Counted from the first letter of the stretch, positions 32,529-42,806 are shown. The stretch: 64,000 nucleotides of DNA from Desulfoluna butyratoxydans (GCF_900699765.1 NZ_CAADHO010000003.1:558001-622000); one strand, 5' to 3'. The notes: generated by a model not told the origin, from the letters alone. Numbers and translations are program-made.

Positions 32529-33959
32529 ATGGTGTGTCCGGGCGTGCCCCGGCTGCACCCTGATGGGTGTGAGGTGACGGTGCAGGTTCTCGTTGTTGAT
32601 TGCGGCTGTTCAAGGGACAATGATCTGATGAACGCGTTGGAGTGCTTCGGCGGCTCGGCCGATTGCGTGACAACGGTGGAAGAGGGGCTCAAAGCGGCGG
32701 CGGCGTCCGAGGTTGAGCTGGTGCTCTTTGATGAGGTGGCGCCGGACGGCCACAGCGTGGACCCCGTGGCGGCCTTTCTGGATCTTCCGTCGGAGCCCGA
32801 GGTGATCGTCATCACGGAAAATGCCGACATGAAAAGCGCTGAAGCCGCCCTTAAAAACGGTGCCTGGGACTACATGCAAAAGCCCTTTTCCAGCGATGAG
32901 CTCCTGCTGGTCATGGCCCGTGCTTCGGAGTACAGGCGGCGCAAGCTGCAGGCAAGCAAGGAGGTGCGGTTCAACAGGGAGGGCATCGTGGGAAGCTCCC
33001 GCCCCATCAGAAAGGCCCTGGAGCTTGCGGCCCAGGCCGCGGAGTGCGACGCCAATGTCCTGGTGACCGGGGAGTCCGGCACGGGCAAAGAGCTCTTTGT
33101 CCGGGCGATTCATGAAAACAGCTCCCGGCGTGAGAAGCCCCTTGTGGTGGTGGATTGTGCCACCATTGCCAAGCCCCTGGCCGAGAGCATGCTCTTCGGG
33201 CATGACAGGGGGGCCTTTACCGGGGCGGACGCCAGCCGCAAAGGGCTCATCCGCCATGCCGACGGGGGCACCCTCTTTCTGGACGAGGTGGGGGAGATGT
33301 CCCTGTCCGTGCAGAAAAAGTTTCTTCGGTTCCTCCAGGAGCATGAGTTTCGCCCGGTGGGGTCGGACACGGTCATCACCTCGTCGTTTAAGCTCATCTC
33401 CGCCACGAACCGGGACCTGGATCGCATGGTCAAGGAGGGCTCCTTCCGTGCGGACCTGATGTACCGCCTCAAGGGTGTCGACATCGAGGTGCCTCCGCTG
33501 AGGGATCGCCGGGACGATATCAAGGCCATAGCCGCCCGTTGCGCGGACCGGTTCTGCCAGGAGAGATCCCTGCCGGAGAAACGGTTTTCTCCCTGTTTTG
33601 TGGATACCCTGGTGAGTTACGACTGGCCTGGCAATGTCCGTGAACTGCTGGTTGTCATGGACAAGGTCCTGGCCAGTGCCTGGAACTACGACCTGCTCTA
33701 CGATTTTCACCTGCCTCCCTTTGTTCGCCTGTCCCGGGTGGGCCACGCCATGCGAGACCGCGGCAGCAGGGGGGAGGTCCGGGATCTGCCCAGCTTTCGG
33801 CAGCACCAGGCCGACAGCACCAGGGCGTACCTGCAGCGGCTGGTTCGGGCGGCAGAGGGGGACAAGGACCGGGCCTGTGGGATATCCGGGCTTTCCAAGT
33901 CCTATTTGTATAAACTGCTTAAGCAGCATGGGGTGGACATGGGTGACGAGAGCCGGTGA
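32529..33959 (+). CDS. Sigma-54-dependent response regulator with partly degenerate receiver
   Basis: A 476-residue NtrC-family protein. The receiver (~15-130) keeps the phosphoacceptor Asp (LVLFDEVAPDG), the switch Thr and the Lys in MQKPFS, but the usual acidic pair reads VVDCGC, so one Mg-binding Asp is replaced by Cys. The AAA+ domain has GESGTGKE, the intact GAFTGA loop, FLDEVGEM and [11 protein letters not shown]-terminal helix-turn-helix (GISGLSKSYLYKLLKQHG) binds enhancers. An in-frame GTG at 32574 would shorten the N-terminus. It lies just upstream of the chemotaxis operon, which has a candidate sigma-54 promoter, so it may activate it (inference). Confidence 0.9.
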   Translation: MVCPGVPRLHPDGCEVTVQVLVVDCGCSRDNDLMNALECFGGSADCVTTVEEGLKAAAASEVELVLFDEVAPDGHSVDPVAAFLDLPSEPEVIVITENADMKSAEAALKNGAWDYMQKPFSSDELLLVMARASEYRRRKLQASKEVRFNREGIVGSSRPIRKALELAAQAAECDANVLVTGESGTGKELFVRAIHENSSRREKPLVVVDCATIAKPLAESMLFGHDRGAFTGADASRKGLIRHADGGTLFLDEVGEMSLSVQKKFLRFLQEHEFRPVGSDTVITSSFKLISATNRDLDRMVKEGSFRADLMYRLKGVDIEVPPLRDRRDDIKAIAARCADRFCQERSLPEKRFSPCFVDTLVSYDWPGNVRELLVVMDKVLASAWNYDLLYDFHLPPFVRLSRVGHAMRDRGSRGEVRDLPSFRQHQADSTRAYLQRLVRAAEGDKDRACGISGLSKSYLYKLLKQHGVDMGDESR

Positions 33960-34235
33960 TTCGCCCAATGCGTTGAAAATGTTGTCTTTGTTCCTGTAGG
34001 AGGGGTCTATTCTCTTATTTGAGAATGGTTCTCTCATAAAGGAATTTTTGTTTCTGCGTGCCTGAACGCCGTTCAGGGTGTGTTTCCTCCATGACTTAGC
34101 CTTTCCTTGCCTTCCCCGCCGGTCGCCTTTCATTCTCCGATAAAACAATTCAGACAGGGAAAAACGGTCCGGCTGCTCCGGTCTCGAGTGCGTATTGCAT
34201 TGTCCAATAGGGGGTTATGGTCTTTTTGCGTGATG

Positions 34236-34251
34236 TGGCCCTGGTTTTGCT
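34236..34251 (+). promoter_or_regulatory. Candidate sigma-54 promoter of the chemotaxis operon
   Basis: TGGCCCTGGTTTTGCT matches TGGCAC-N5-TTGCT with a single -24 mismatch and exact GG-N10-GC spacing. It lies about 200 bases upstream of the first che-operon gene. The surrounding 490-base gap (33960-34450) contains no supported gene. Confidence 0.5.
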
Positions 34252-34450
34252 AAAGAAAAGGGCGCAGACATGGCGAGAAGGAACTGATGAGGCCTGCCGG
34301 TGGCTTGAAGGGGGTACCGGCGGCTTTGAGTACAGGGTGAGACAGGAAGGCGGTCCATGGCTTCCTGACAGAAAACGGGAAAGGGGTTGGTTTACGGTGG
34401 CACCCGAGTATCCATGGTGGAATTGATAACGGCTGGGTTTGGAGATGTAT

Positions 34451-36310
34451 GTGAAAGATAGTGATAAGACTGTTCTGGCTGTTGATGATGGGCAAACCGT
34501 GCAACAAGAGATTTTTCCGGGCGTCATTCGCCATGTGTCATCCGTAACAGAGGGGCTTGAAGCCGCCAGTACGGGTTCCGAGGCCGATTTTATGGGGCTC
34601 GGCCAAGGGCTTCAGTCCGGTTACGAGTATGTGACGGTGCTGATGCGGGATGCGGTGGGAGTGGCCGAGCTGATCGGTGACGACAGCGGAGATCACTCCC
34701 TCAGGTCCGTCGGGGCCTCGGTGAATCAGTCCCTGGCCCTTCTCAAGCGGTGCCGGGACAATGCCGTGTCCAAGTCCAATCCGGTCAAAGAGGTCCTGGG
34801 CTCCTTTGAACAGCTGGACGCGAGGCGGGGCGAAATTGACGGGGTGGCGCGGTACTTACGGGCCGTTGCATTAAACATTTTCATCGAGACCTCCCGGTCC
34901 GATATCTCCGATGAGAATTTTTCGGTGATCGCCGGGGAGATCAAAACGCTCTCCGAAGAGATGATCCGTGTCTCAAAGAGCATCCACGAACTGACCGTGG
35001 CCTCAAAAAACCGCTTCGAGGCCATGTTTACCGAAATATCGGGCGGGATCGTCGAGATCACCGGCCTGGCCGATCTGGCCGAACACTCCGCAGGAAACTC
35101 CATTGAACAAATCGAAGAGCTCATGGGCTACTCCTTCGGCCTGGTGGAAGATGCCGAGCGCATGTCGCGGGGGATTTTCCGGGAGGTGGAAAAGATTGTG
35201 GTGGGGGTTCAGCTCCACGACTCCATGCGCCAGCGCATCGAGCATATCGTGTCGGGCCTGAGCGAAGTGGACCGGCTCTGCAACCCGGAGACCGCCTGCC
35301 TGGACAGCGGGCAGGGTCGCGCCGACGATGTGGCCACCGCCCATGCCCTCATCGGTCTTCAACGTGCACAGATCGAGCAGCTCATCGCCGATGTGGATGC
35401 CGTGTACGGCCAGACCCGGGTGGCCATGGAGGGGATCGTCGGGGACATCACCCAGTTGACCCGGTACCTCACCAACATGGGTGACCCGGCCGCAGCCCGG
35501 GAGACCCGCAGGGACGCGTCGGAAGATCCCTTCGGCATGCTCTCTTCGGACCTTTCGAACATCCGGAGCCTGGAAAGGCGGGGCGCGGACCTTGAGAGCC
35601 GGTTGGGGGAGATCTACCAGAAGGCCTTTGAGGCGGTCTCCACCCTCTCTTCCTTCACCGACGACCTGCACAACATCAGCCGGGAATCCCACAACAAGGC
35701 ACTCAACACCATCATCGCCGCCAACCACCTGGGCACGGAGGGGCGCTCCCTGTCGGTGCTGGCCAAGGAGATGAAATCCCTCTCAAACCAGGCCGAGGAG
35801 TCCATCGGTGCCGTGGAGACAGTAATCTCCTCGGTTGTGGACACCATCCAGGGCGTGGAGCTGGAGACGCTTTTCAACACAGGGGACGATGATTCTTCCT
35901 CGGAGGCGAGTGTCGTGTCCATGACCCTGAGTCTGTATGAGCAGATCAAGGAGCGCACCGCGGGCCTGCTTGAGGTCTCCACAAAGCTGATCACCACCTT
36001 TGCCAGGGCAAGGGAGGCCCTGACCTTCCTGCCCAGTCTCGTGGAGATGCTCACCCGCCAGAGGGACCAGCTGGATGAAGCCAACGGGCTGCTGGCCCCC
36101 TGGGTGGACGAGACGGCCACGGTCCGCATCCCGGAGCACTGCCTGGTGGACCGGTACACCATGGAGACCGAGCGCAGCGTTCACATGGCCTGCATGGCCG
36201 GGGACACAGGCGGTGCCGCATCCGCTCCGGACGGGGGCGGCACCTTCGGCTCCCAAGGGTCGGAACCGGGGGACGACGATGACTTCGGCGATAATATCGA
36301 GCTGTTCTGA
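34451..36310 (+). CDS. Soluble chemoreceptor-like coiled-coil protein with two degenerate signalling tips
   Basis: 619 residues, no membrane segment, largely helical. Two stretches resemble the hairpin tip of chemoreceptor signalling domains. ALNIFIETSRSDISDENFSVIAGEIKTLSEE (residues ~140-170) and ALNTIIAANHLGTEGRSLSVLAKEMKSLSNQ (~418-448) each align with the consensus [30 protein letters not shown], but both are degenerate. The acidic C-terminus ends DDDDFGDNIELF. It opens the che operon, 18 bases before the STAS gene. I chose GTG at 34451 because GGAG precedes it at six bases; ATG 34445 and TTG 34439 are in-frame alternatives. A structural or adaptor role in the CheA array is inferred. Confidence 0.75.
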   Translation: MKDSDKTVLAVDDGQTVQQEIFPGVIRHVSSVTEGLEAASTGSEADFMGLGQGLQSGYEYVTVLMRDAVGVAELIGDDSGDHSLRSVGASVNQSLALLKRCRDNAVSKSNPVKEVLGSFEQLDARRGEIDGVARYLRAVALNIFIETSRSDISDENFSVIAGEIKTLSEEMIRVSKSIHELTVASKNRFEAMFTEISGGIVEITGLADLAEHSAGNSIEQIEELMGYSFGLVEDAERMSRGIFREVEKIVVGVQLHDSMRQRIEHIVSGLSEVDRLCNPETACLDSGQGRADDVATAHALIGLQRAQIEQLIADVDAVYGQTRVAMEGIVGDITQLTRYLTNMGDPAAARETRRDASEDPFGMLSSDLSNIRSLERRGADLESRLGEIYQKAFEAVSTLSSFTDDLHNISRESHNKALNTIIAANHLGTEGRSLSVLAKEMKSLSNQAEESIGAVETVISSVVDTIQGVELETLFNTGDDDSSSEASVVSMTLSLYEQIKERTAGLLEVSTKLITTFARAREALTFLPSLVEMLTRQRDQLDEANGLLAPWVDETATVRIPEHCLVDRYTMETERSVHMACMAGDTGGAASAPDGGGTFGSQGSEPGDDDDFGDNIELF

Positions 36311-36328
36311 TTCATGGAAGGAGGGCAG

Positions 36329-36673
36329 ATGCATCACGAGGTGAAGATGACGGGGACGGCTGCGGCCGTGACCCTTGAAGGCAGCGTAACCATCGCCCAC
36401 GCGGCAGAGCTCAAAGAGCTCCTTGTGGGGGTGGTTTCCGAGGCAACCGAGGTGGTTGTCCATATGGAAAATATATCGCACCTGGACCTTTCGGGCATCC
36501 AGCTGTTTTGTGCGGCGTGCCGGTCGGCGGAAGACGGGGGGATCCGGTTGCTGCAGGAACGGACGGACAGCGAGGTGATTCGCGAAGCCCTTGTGGAGGC
36601 GGGTTTTTACCGCCGGGGGATCTGCGCCGAGCAACGGTGCGAGACATGTTTTTGGAAAGGAGACGTATCATAA
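36329..36673 (+). CDS. STAS-domain protein of the chemotaxis operon
   Basis: A 114-residue anti-sigma-factor-antagonist-like STAS protein. The conserved strand-loop NISHLDLSGIQLFCAACRSAE holds the serine (DLSG) that is phosphorylated in SpoIIAA-type members. The C-terminal Cys-rich tail (RRGICAEQRCETCFW) is unusual. The start at 36329 follows AAGGAGGGC, and the stop overlaps the cheY start (TAATG). Such STAS genes occur in deltaproteobacterial che clusters next to cheY; their role there is unsettled. Confidence 0.85.
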   Translation: MHHEVKMTGTAAAVTLEGSVTIAHAAELKELLVGVVSEATEVVVHMENISHLDLSGIQLFCAACRSAEDGGIRLLQERTDSEVIREALVEAGFYRRGICAEQRCETCFWKGDVS

Positions 36674-37038
36674 TGGCTCAGACGATTCTTACAGTAGACG
36701 ATTCGGCAAGTGTTCGCCAGATGGTTGGCTTTACCTTGAAAAACGCAGGCTACGAGGTGGTGGAGGCCGCAGACGGCCGGGAGGGCGTGGCCAAGCTGTC
36801 GACGTCAAAGGTCGACATGATCATCACCGACCTCAACATGCCCGGCATGGACGGCATCGAGCTGATCCGCAAGGCCCGCGCCATGGCACCGTACAAGTTC
36901 ATCCCCATCATCCTGCTGACCACCGAATCCCAGGACGAAAAAAAGAAAGAGGGGAAAAAGGCCGGGGCCACGGGCTGGATCATCAAGCCGTTTAAACCCG
37001 AGCAGCTTCTTGGCGTGGTGAAAAAAGTGCTGAGGTAA
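36673..37038 (+). CDS. cheY: Chemotaxis response regulator CheY
   Basis: A 121-residue single receiver domain. The acidic pair lies in LTVDDSASVR, the phosphoacceptor Asp in MIITDLNMPGMDG, the switch Thr in ILLTTES and the Lys in WIIKPF. It is phosphorylated by CheA and acts on the flagellar motor. The ATG overlaps the STAS stop by one base (TAATG). No output domain and no CheZ gene are nearby. Confidence 0.95.
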   Translation: MAQTILTVDDSASVRQMVGFTLKNAGYEVVEAADGREGVAKLSTSKVDMIITDLNMPGMDGIELIRKARAMAPYKFIPIILLTTESQDEKKKEGKKAGATGWIIKPFKPEQLLGVVKKVLR

Positions 37039-37063
37039 CCAAGGGCTCATCAGGAGTTGCGTC

Positions 37064-39121
37064 ATGGATGTACAAGAAGAAGCCTATAAAGCGGAAGCCT
37101 GTGAGCTGCTGACCGAACTCGAAGCCTCGTTGCTGGAGCTTGAGGAGTACCCCGAGGACATGGAGCTCATAGGGCGCGTGTTCCGGGCCATGCATACCAT
37201 CAAGGGCTCGGGGGCGATGTTCGGCTTTGATGCCATCGCCGCCTTTACCCACAACGTGGAGACCGTTTTCGACCTGGTGCGGGAAGGCAAGGTCCGCGTT
37301 ACCAAGGAACTCATCAACCTCACCCTGTCGGCAGGGGACCACATCCGGGATCTTCTGGAGTCGGAGGAAGAGGGCGATGCTCTCCGGGAAGAGGAGATCA
37401 TCCGGGCTTTCAGGGAACTGATCCCGGAGCCGGAGAGCCCCGGGGAGGCCTGTCCGGCGGAGCTCTCCCAGGAAGACGAGGACGTGCCGGTTCCTGCCGG
37501 GGCCCTGACCTCCTATCGTATCCGGTTTCGCCCGGACCCCGGGATCTTTGCCGGGGGCACCAACCCCATTCACCTCATCGACGAACTGCGGGAACTCGGA
37601 GAGTGCAGTGTGGTGGCCCACACCGACAAGATCCCCCCCTTATCGGAGATGGACCCGGAGTCCTGCTACGTCTTCTGGGATATTGTCCTCACCACGGACC
37701 AGGCCGAAAATGCCATCCGGGACGTGTTCATCTTTGTGGAGGACGAGTGCGAACTCGTCATCGGGCGCATAGATGACGATGCCGCCGAAGAGAGGATCGG
37801 CGAGATCCTCCTCAAGCGGGGAGACCTCTCCGAAGAGGATCTGGACAAGGCCCTGAAACGGCAGAACCTGCTGGGGGAGATCCTGGTGGCGGAAAAGGTC
37901 ACCAGCCAGGCGGCGGTGAGCTCCGCCCTCATGGAGCAGGATGCGGCAAGGAAGCAGATCTCCAGGCGAAAGGAGGAGGCCCTTGCCACCAGCATCCGGG
38001 TGTCGGCGGACAAGCTCGACGACCTTGTGGACCTGGTGGGAGAACTCGTCATCGCCCAGGCCCGCCTCAGTCAGAAGGCCATTGCCGCCAACGACGTGGA
38101 CCTGGTCTCCATTGCCGAGGAGATCGAGATGCTCACCGGCAGCCTTCGGGACAACGCCATGGGCATGCGCATGCTGCAGATCGGAACCACGTTTTCCACG
38201 TTCCGGCGCCTGGTGCGGGACCTCTCGGCCGAGCTGGGAAAAAAGATCGAGCTCACCACCTCCGGGGAGGAGACCGAGCTGGACAAGACAGTCATCGGGC
38301 ACCTCAAGGATCCCCTGGTGCATATCCTTCGCAACAGCATCGACCATGGTATCGAGTTGCCCGACGAGCGCCAGGGGGCCGGGAAAAAGCCCTTCGGCAC
38401 CATTCACCTTGCGGCGGAGCACTCAGGCGGCAACGTGCTCATCCGCATTTCAGACGACGGACAGGGGCTCAACCCCGAGGCGATCCGGCAAAAAGCCCTT
38501 GAAAAGGGGCTGATCCTGCCGGATGCCGACCTGACGGACAAGGAGATCAACAACCTGATTTTTGCCCCGGGGTTTTCCACGGCCAGTCAGGTTTCGGACA
38601 TCTCCGGCCGCGGGGTGGGCATGGACGTGGTGAAAAAAAGCATCGAGCAGTTGCGGGGTACCATCGATGTGGACAGCACCCCCGGCGTCGGCACCACCAT
38701 CACCCTGAAACTCCCCCTGACCCTTGCCATCATCGAAGGGTTGCTCGTGACCCTGGGGGAGGGCTTTTTTATCTTTCCCCTCACCGCCGTGGAGGAGTGC
38801 GTGGAGCTGCCCCCGGATGAGGCGGCCCGGGAAACCCGCTTTTTAAGCATCCGCGGTGAGCTGGTGCCCTATATCCGGCTCCGGGAAGAGTATGCCGTGG
38901 ACGCTGCCAAGCCCGATCTGGAACAGGTGGTGGTCATGGAGGCCAGCGGCCAGCGGGTCGGGGTGGTGGTGGATTCCGTGGTGGGCAGCCAGCAGGCTGT
39001 CATCAAAAAAATGGGAAGCGCGTTTAAAAACGCCCCGGACATCTCCGGGGCCACCATTTTGGGCAACGGCTCGGTGGCCTTGATCGTGGATGTCAACAAG
39101 TTGTTGGATTCAAAGCTGTGA
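37064..39121 (+). CDS. cheA: Chemotaxis histidine kinase CheA
   Basis: A 685-residue class II kinase. The N-terminal HPt domain has the phosphorylatable His44 (AMHTIKGSGAMFGF). The unusually long acidic linker region (~130-310) includes a domain with ERIGEILLKRGDLSEEDLDKAL, seen in some CheA proteins. The dimerisation helices follow, then ATP-binding boxes (HILRNSIDHGIE, ISDDGQGLN, SGRGVGMDVV) and a C-terminal CheW-like domain. It couples receptors to CheY and CheB. A CAGGAG ribosome site precedes the ATG. Its position between cheY and the receptor gene is typical. Confidence 0.96.
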   Translation: MDVQEEAYKAEACELLTELEASLLELEEYPEDMELIGRVFRAMHTIKGSGAMFGFDAIAAFTHNVETVFDLVREGKVRVTKELINLTLSAGDHIRDLLESEEEGDALREEEIIRAFRELIPEPESPGEACPAELSQEDEDVPVPAGALTSYRIRFRPDPGIFAGGTNPIHLIDELRELGECSVVAHTDKIPPLSEMDPESCYVFWDIVLTTDQAENAIRDVFIFVEDECELVIGRIDDDAAEERIGEILLKRGDLSEEDLDKALKRQNLLGEILVAEKVTSQAAVSSALMEQDAARKQISRRKEEALATSIRVSADKLDDLVDLVGELVIAQARLSQKAIAANDVDLVSIAEEIEMLTGSLRDNAMGMRMLQIGTTFSTFRRLVRDLSAELGKKIELTTSGEETELDKTVIGHLKDPLVHILRNSIDHGIELPDERQGAGKKPFGTIHLAAEHSGGNVLIRISDDGQGLNPEAIRQKALEKGLILPDADLTDKEINNLIFAPGFSTASQVSDISGRGVGMDVVKKSIEQLRGTIDVDSTPGVGTTITLKLPLTLAIIEGLLVTLGEGFFIFPLTAVEECVELPPDEAARETRFLSIRGELVPYIRLREEYAVDAAKPDLEQVVVMEASGQRVGVVVDSVVGSQQAVIKKMGSAFKNAPDISGATILGNGSVALIVDVNKLLDSKL

Positions 39122-39151
39122 ATCGGATTTTCTTAAGAAAAGGAGTTCCAG

Positions 39152-42145
39152 ATGCTTAAAATAAAAAATATCAGGCTGAAGCCCAAGCTGATCGGGTTGT
39201 TTTTACTCATCGGCATCGTTCCCATGGCCATCGGCGGGTGGTGGGCCGGACACCTGGCAAGCCAGGCCCTCACCGAAGAGGCTTTCAACAAGCTGGAGGC
39301 AGTGCGCGTCATTCGGGAACGGCAGGTAACAAAACTGTTTGACGGCCGCAAAGCCGATATCAGCGGCCTGGTGGAGTCCGTGGACGTCCTGAAGCAAAAC
39401 GCCTTTGCAAAACTCAATGCGGTGCAGGCCCTCAAGGCCGGGGAGATGGAGACCTTCATCAACACCCTGGAAAACGAGATGGCCTCCCTGTCGGCGAGCG
39501 AGGATGTCCAGGGATTTTACAAGACCCTCTCCGCTTACCGGGACGCTGCCAAGGCAGGCCCGGCCCAGCCTTTTCCCGTGAACACCGAGGCGTATCGGTC
39601 CCTGGTGAGCACCCACGGCGGGTTTCTCACGGAGTATATCAAGCGGTCGGGTTACGATGACCTGCTCCTCTTGAGCGCCGACCACGGGCAGGTGATGTTC
39701 AGCTGCGCCCAGGGCCCGGACCTGGGCACGAACCTGGTGAGCGGACCCCAGAACCGGGAGGGGCTGGCACGACTCTGGGCTCGCGTGGTGGATACCAAGG
39801 GCGTGGTCATGGAGGATTTCTCCGCCTACACCCCGGACCAGGGCCGACAGGTCGCTTTTGTGGGGGCACCGGTCCGCAATGGGTCGGGCTCGGTGGTGGC
39901 GGTGGTGGCCCTGAGGCTCTCGGAAGGGCCCTTGAACGCCATCGTGCACAACCGCCACGGCATGGGAAAAAGCGGGGCCACCTATCTTCTGGGGCGCCAG
40001 GGGGGCAAAACCCTGGCCCGAAGCTCCATCGTGGCAGGCGGCGAGACCCTCTACAGCATGGGCCATGACTTCACCGGCCAGGCCACCGACTACATGGCCA
40101 AGGCCCTGGGGGGGGAAACCGGTTCCGGGGTCTACACCGACTCCACGGGAAAGCTGACCATGGTGAGCTACAAGCCCCTTGAGATCCCGGGACTCAACTG
40201 GGCCATGATCTCCAAGGAGGACCTGGAAGAGGCCATCGCCCCCAGGCTCACCGGCCAGGTTGAAGACTACTACACCGGGTACCTCAAGAAGTTCGGGTAC
40301 CAGGACCTCTACCTGATTCATCCCGAGGGCAACGTGTTCTACTCGGTGCTGAGACGGGCCGACTACGACTCCAACATGGTTTCCGGGAAATACGCGGGCT
40401 CCGGCCTCGGCAAGCTCGTGCGCCGGGTCATTAAAGACAAGGCCCTTCACATTGTCGATTTTGAGCCCTACGGGCCCAGCAACAACGAGCCCTGCTCCTT
40501 TATCGCCCAGCCTGTCCTCAACCACAACGGCGACGTGGAGCTTATCGTGGCCCTTCAGCTCTCGGTGAGCGCCATCAACGCCATCATGAACGAGCGCACG
40601 GGCATGGGGCAGACCGGGGAGGTCTACCTGGTGGGAAGCGACCTGCTGATGCGCTCGGACTCCCTCACCGACCCCGAGAACTTTTCCGTTGCAGCCTCCT
40701 TTGCCAACCCGGCCAAGGGGCGCGTGGACACGGTCTCCACCAGAAGCGCCTTTGCCGGGGAGACCGGGCGGAACATCCGCGAGGACTACCGGGGCAAGTT
40801 GATGCTCTCCAGTTTTTCCACCATCAGCATTGAAGACACGGTGTGGGCCATTGTGGCCGAGGTGGAAAAAGACGAGGTGGTGGCCCCCATCAACAAACTG
40901 CTGGTCTCCATCCTGATCATGGGGGTTGTCATGGCTGTCATCGTGGCCGTCATTGCCCTGGTGGTTGCAAGCGGCATCGTGACGCCGGTGCTCAAAGGGG
41001 TGGCTGTTGCCAAGGCTGTTGCCAAAGGGGACCTGGATGTCACCTCGGACGTGGACCAGAAGGACGAAGTGGGTGCCCTGTCCGATGCCCTGAACCTTAT
41101 GGTTTCAAACCTCAAGGCCACGGCTAACCTGGCCGAGCGGATCTCCCAGGGGGACCTGACCGTGGATGTGGCCGTCCAGTCGGACAAAGACATCCTGGGC
41201 CGGGCCCTTACACATATGGTGGACAACCTGAGTTCCACGGTCACCGACGTCAAGACCGGGGCGGACAACGTCGCCTCCGGAAGTGTGGCCCTGAGCTCTG
41301 CCTCCGAGGAACTCTCCCAGGGGGCAACGGAGCAGGCAGCCGCCGCTGAAGAGGCCTCCAGTTCCATGGAGCAGATGGCCTCGAACATCCGCCAGAACGC
41401 CGAGAACGCCCAGCAGACAGAACGCCTGGCCATCCAGGCCGCAGGGGACGCGGAAAAAGGCGGGGTGGCCGTTGGCAAGACGGTCTCGGCCATGAAAGAG
41501 ATCGCCGAGAAGATCTCCATCATTGAGGAGATCGCCCGCCAGACCAACATGCTGGCCCTGAACGCGGCCATCGAGGCGGCCCGGGCCGGGGAGCACGGCA
41601 AGGGGTTTGCCGTGGTGGCCGATGCCGTGCGAAAGCTTGCCGAGAGAAGCCAGTCTGCAGCAGCTGAGATCGGGGAGCTCTCCTCCTCCAGCGTGGAGGT
41701 GGCTGAGCGGGCCGGGGAGATGCTCGACCGCATTGTCCCGGACATCCGCAAAACCGCCGAGCTGGTGCAGGAGATCAGCGCCGCCTCCAACGAGCAGAAC
41801 ACCGGGGCCGAGCAGATCAACCAGGCCATCCTGCAGCTCGACCAGGTGATCCAGGAGAACGCCTCGGCCTCCGAAGAGATGTCGGCCACCGCCGAAGAGC
41901 TGTCAGCCCAGGCCGAGCAGCTCCAGGAGGCCATCGACTTCTTTACGGTGAAGCAGGTGGGTGACTCCGGTAAAGCCAGAAAGTCCGGCAAGCCTGCGGG
42001 CATCAAGATGCCCTCCAAGGCGACCGAGAAAGTGGCTGCCGCTCCGGCTCCCCGTAAAGCGGAGCCGGCCGTGACCGGGGTGAACCTGGACCTTGGGAGC
42101 GGCTCCGACGGGGACGCCCTGGACGACGAGTTCGAGAAGTACTAA
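39152..42145 (+). CDS. Large methyl-accepting chemotaxis protein with tandem periplasmic sensor modules
   Basis: A 997-residue receptor, much longer than the usual 500-700. The first membrane helix is at ~12-35. The periplasmic region carries two related modules, recognisable by [18 protein letters not shown] (~168-185) and [17 protein letters not shown] (~383-399), each followed by an NxVSG segment and a second half. The second membrane helix (~588-612) precedes HAMP, and the signalling tip is [39 protein letters not shown]. The tail ends in a flexible linker and DDEFEKY, possibly a CheR tether. It is embedded in the che operon, so it is likely the dedicated receptor. Confidence 0.94.
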   Translation: MLKIKNIRLKPKLIGLFLLIGIVPMAIGGWWAGHLASQALTEEAFNKLEAVRVIRERQVTKLFDGRKADISGLVESVDVLKQNAFAKLNAVQALKAGEMETFINTLENEMASLSASEDVQGFYKTLSAYRDAAKAGPAQPFPVNTEAYRSLVSTHGGFLTEYIKRSGYDDLLLLSADHGQVMFSCAQGPDLGTNLVSGPQNREGLARLWARVVDTKGVVMEDFSAYTPDQGRQVAFVGAPVRNGSGSVVAVVALRLSEGPLNAIVHNRHGMGKSGATYLLGRQGGKTLARSSIVAGGETLYSMGHDFTGQATDYMAKALGGETGSGVYTDSTGKLTMVSYKPLEIPGLNWAMISKEDLEEAIAPRLTGQVEDYYTGYLKKFGYQDLYLIHPEGNVFYSVLRRADYDSNMVSGKYAGSGLGKLVRRVIKDKALHIVDFEPYGPSNNEPCSFIAQPVLNHNGDVELIVALQLSVSAINAIMNERTGMGQTGEVYLVGSDLLMRSDSLTDPENFSVAASFANPAKGRVDTVSTRSAFAGETGRNIREDYRGKLMLSSFSTISIEDTVWAIVAEVEKDEVVAPINKLLVSILIMGVVMAVIVAVIALVVASGIVTPVLKGVAVAKAVAKGDLDVTSDVDQKDEVGALSDALNLMVSNLKATANLAERISQGDLTVDVAVQSDKDILGRALTHMVDNLSSTVTDVKTGADNVASGSVALSSASEELSQGATEQAAAAEEASSSMEQMASNIRQNAENAQQTERLAIQAAGDAEKGGVAVGKTVSAMKEIAEKISIIEEIARQTNMLALNAAIEAARAGEHGKGFAVVADAVRKLAERSQSAAAEIGELSSSSVEVAERAGEMLDRIVPDIRKTAELVQEISAASNEQNTGAEQINQAILQLDQVIQENASASEEMSATAEELSAQAEQLQEAIDFFTVKQVGDSGKARKSGKPAGIKMPSKATEKVAAAPAPRKAEPAVTGVNLDLGSGSDGDALDDEFEKY

Positions 42146-42285
42146 CTCGGGCATGGATCAACACCACCGTTTGACGATGCGGGTCGCCTTTTCTGGTGCC
42201 GCGCCGGGCGCGATGCACCGGAAAGGCCCTGCTCCCCGAAAGCCCAGGGGGCAGGCCCGCACCGTGAAACGGGTTGACGAGAGAT

Positions 42286-42792
42286 ATGAAGATTATGACC
42301 ATCGAAGGGATCACAGAGACAGGCCGTTTCCTGGCGTTCATGCTCCACGGGGAGGTGTATGCCCTGGATATCATGCAGGTCCGGGAGGTCCTGGATTACA
42401 CGGAGATCACCACCGTGCCCAGGATGCCGGACTTTATGCGGGGCGTCATCAACCTGCGGGGCGGTGTGGTGCCCGTTGTGGACCTGCGGCTCAAGTTCGG
42501 GATGCCGGCAACGGAAAAGGGCGTCAACACCTGCATTGTCATCATGGAAACCGACATCGACGGGGAGCGGGCCCTCATCGGCGCCCTGGCCGACTCCGTG
42601 CGGGAGGTCCTGGACCTTGAGCCGGATCAGATCGAGCCGGCCCCGCGCATCGGCACGCGCCTGAAGACAGAGTTTATCAAGGGCATGGGCAAGAAAAACG
42701 ACGAGTTCATCATCATCCTCGACATCGACAGGGTCTTTTCCGCAGACGAACTCTCCGGGGTTCAGGAGACCGGCCTTGCGGCCGAAGCCTAA
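42286..42792 (+). CDS. cheW: Chemotaxis coupling protein CheW
   Basis: About 168 residues with the CheW fold. FLAFMLHGEVYALDIMQVREVL is followed by VPRMPDFMRGVINLRGGVVPVVDLR, the canonical receptor/CheA contact region, and later ILDIDRVFSADE. It links the chemoreceptor upstream to CheA. The start is not certain: ATG 42286 is preferred, with TTG 42274 and ATG 42295 as in-frame options. It lies 140 bases after the receptor gene and 14 before cheR. Confidence 0.95.
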   Translation: MKIMTIEGITETGRFLAFMLHGEVYALDIMQVREVLDYTEITTVPRMPDFMRGVINLRGGVVPVVDLRLKFGMPATEKGVNTCIVIMETDIDGERALIGALADSVREVLDLEPDQIEPAPRIGTRLKTEFIKGMGKKNDEFIIILDIDRVFSADELSGVQETGLAAEA

Positions 42793-42806
42793 AGGACCTG
42801 ACGCCC

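Noticed and set aside
32610..34148. 512-codon open frame on the minus strand
   Set aside because: Antisense shadow of the sigma-54 regulator at 32529; composition typical of complement frames.
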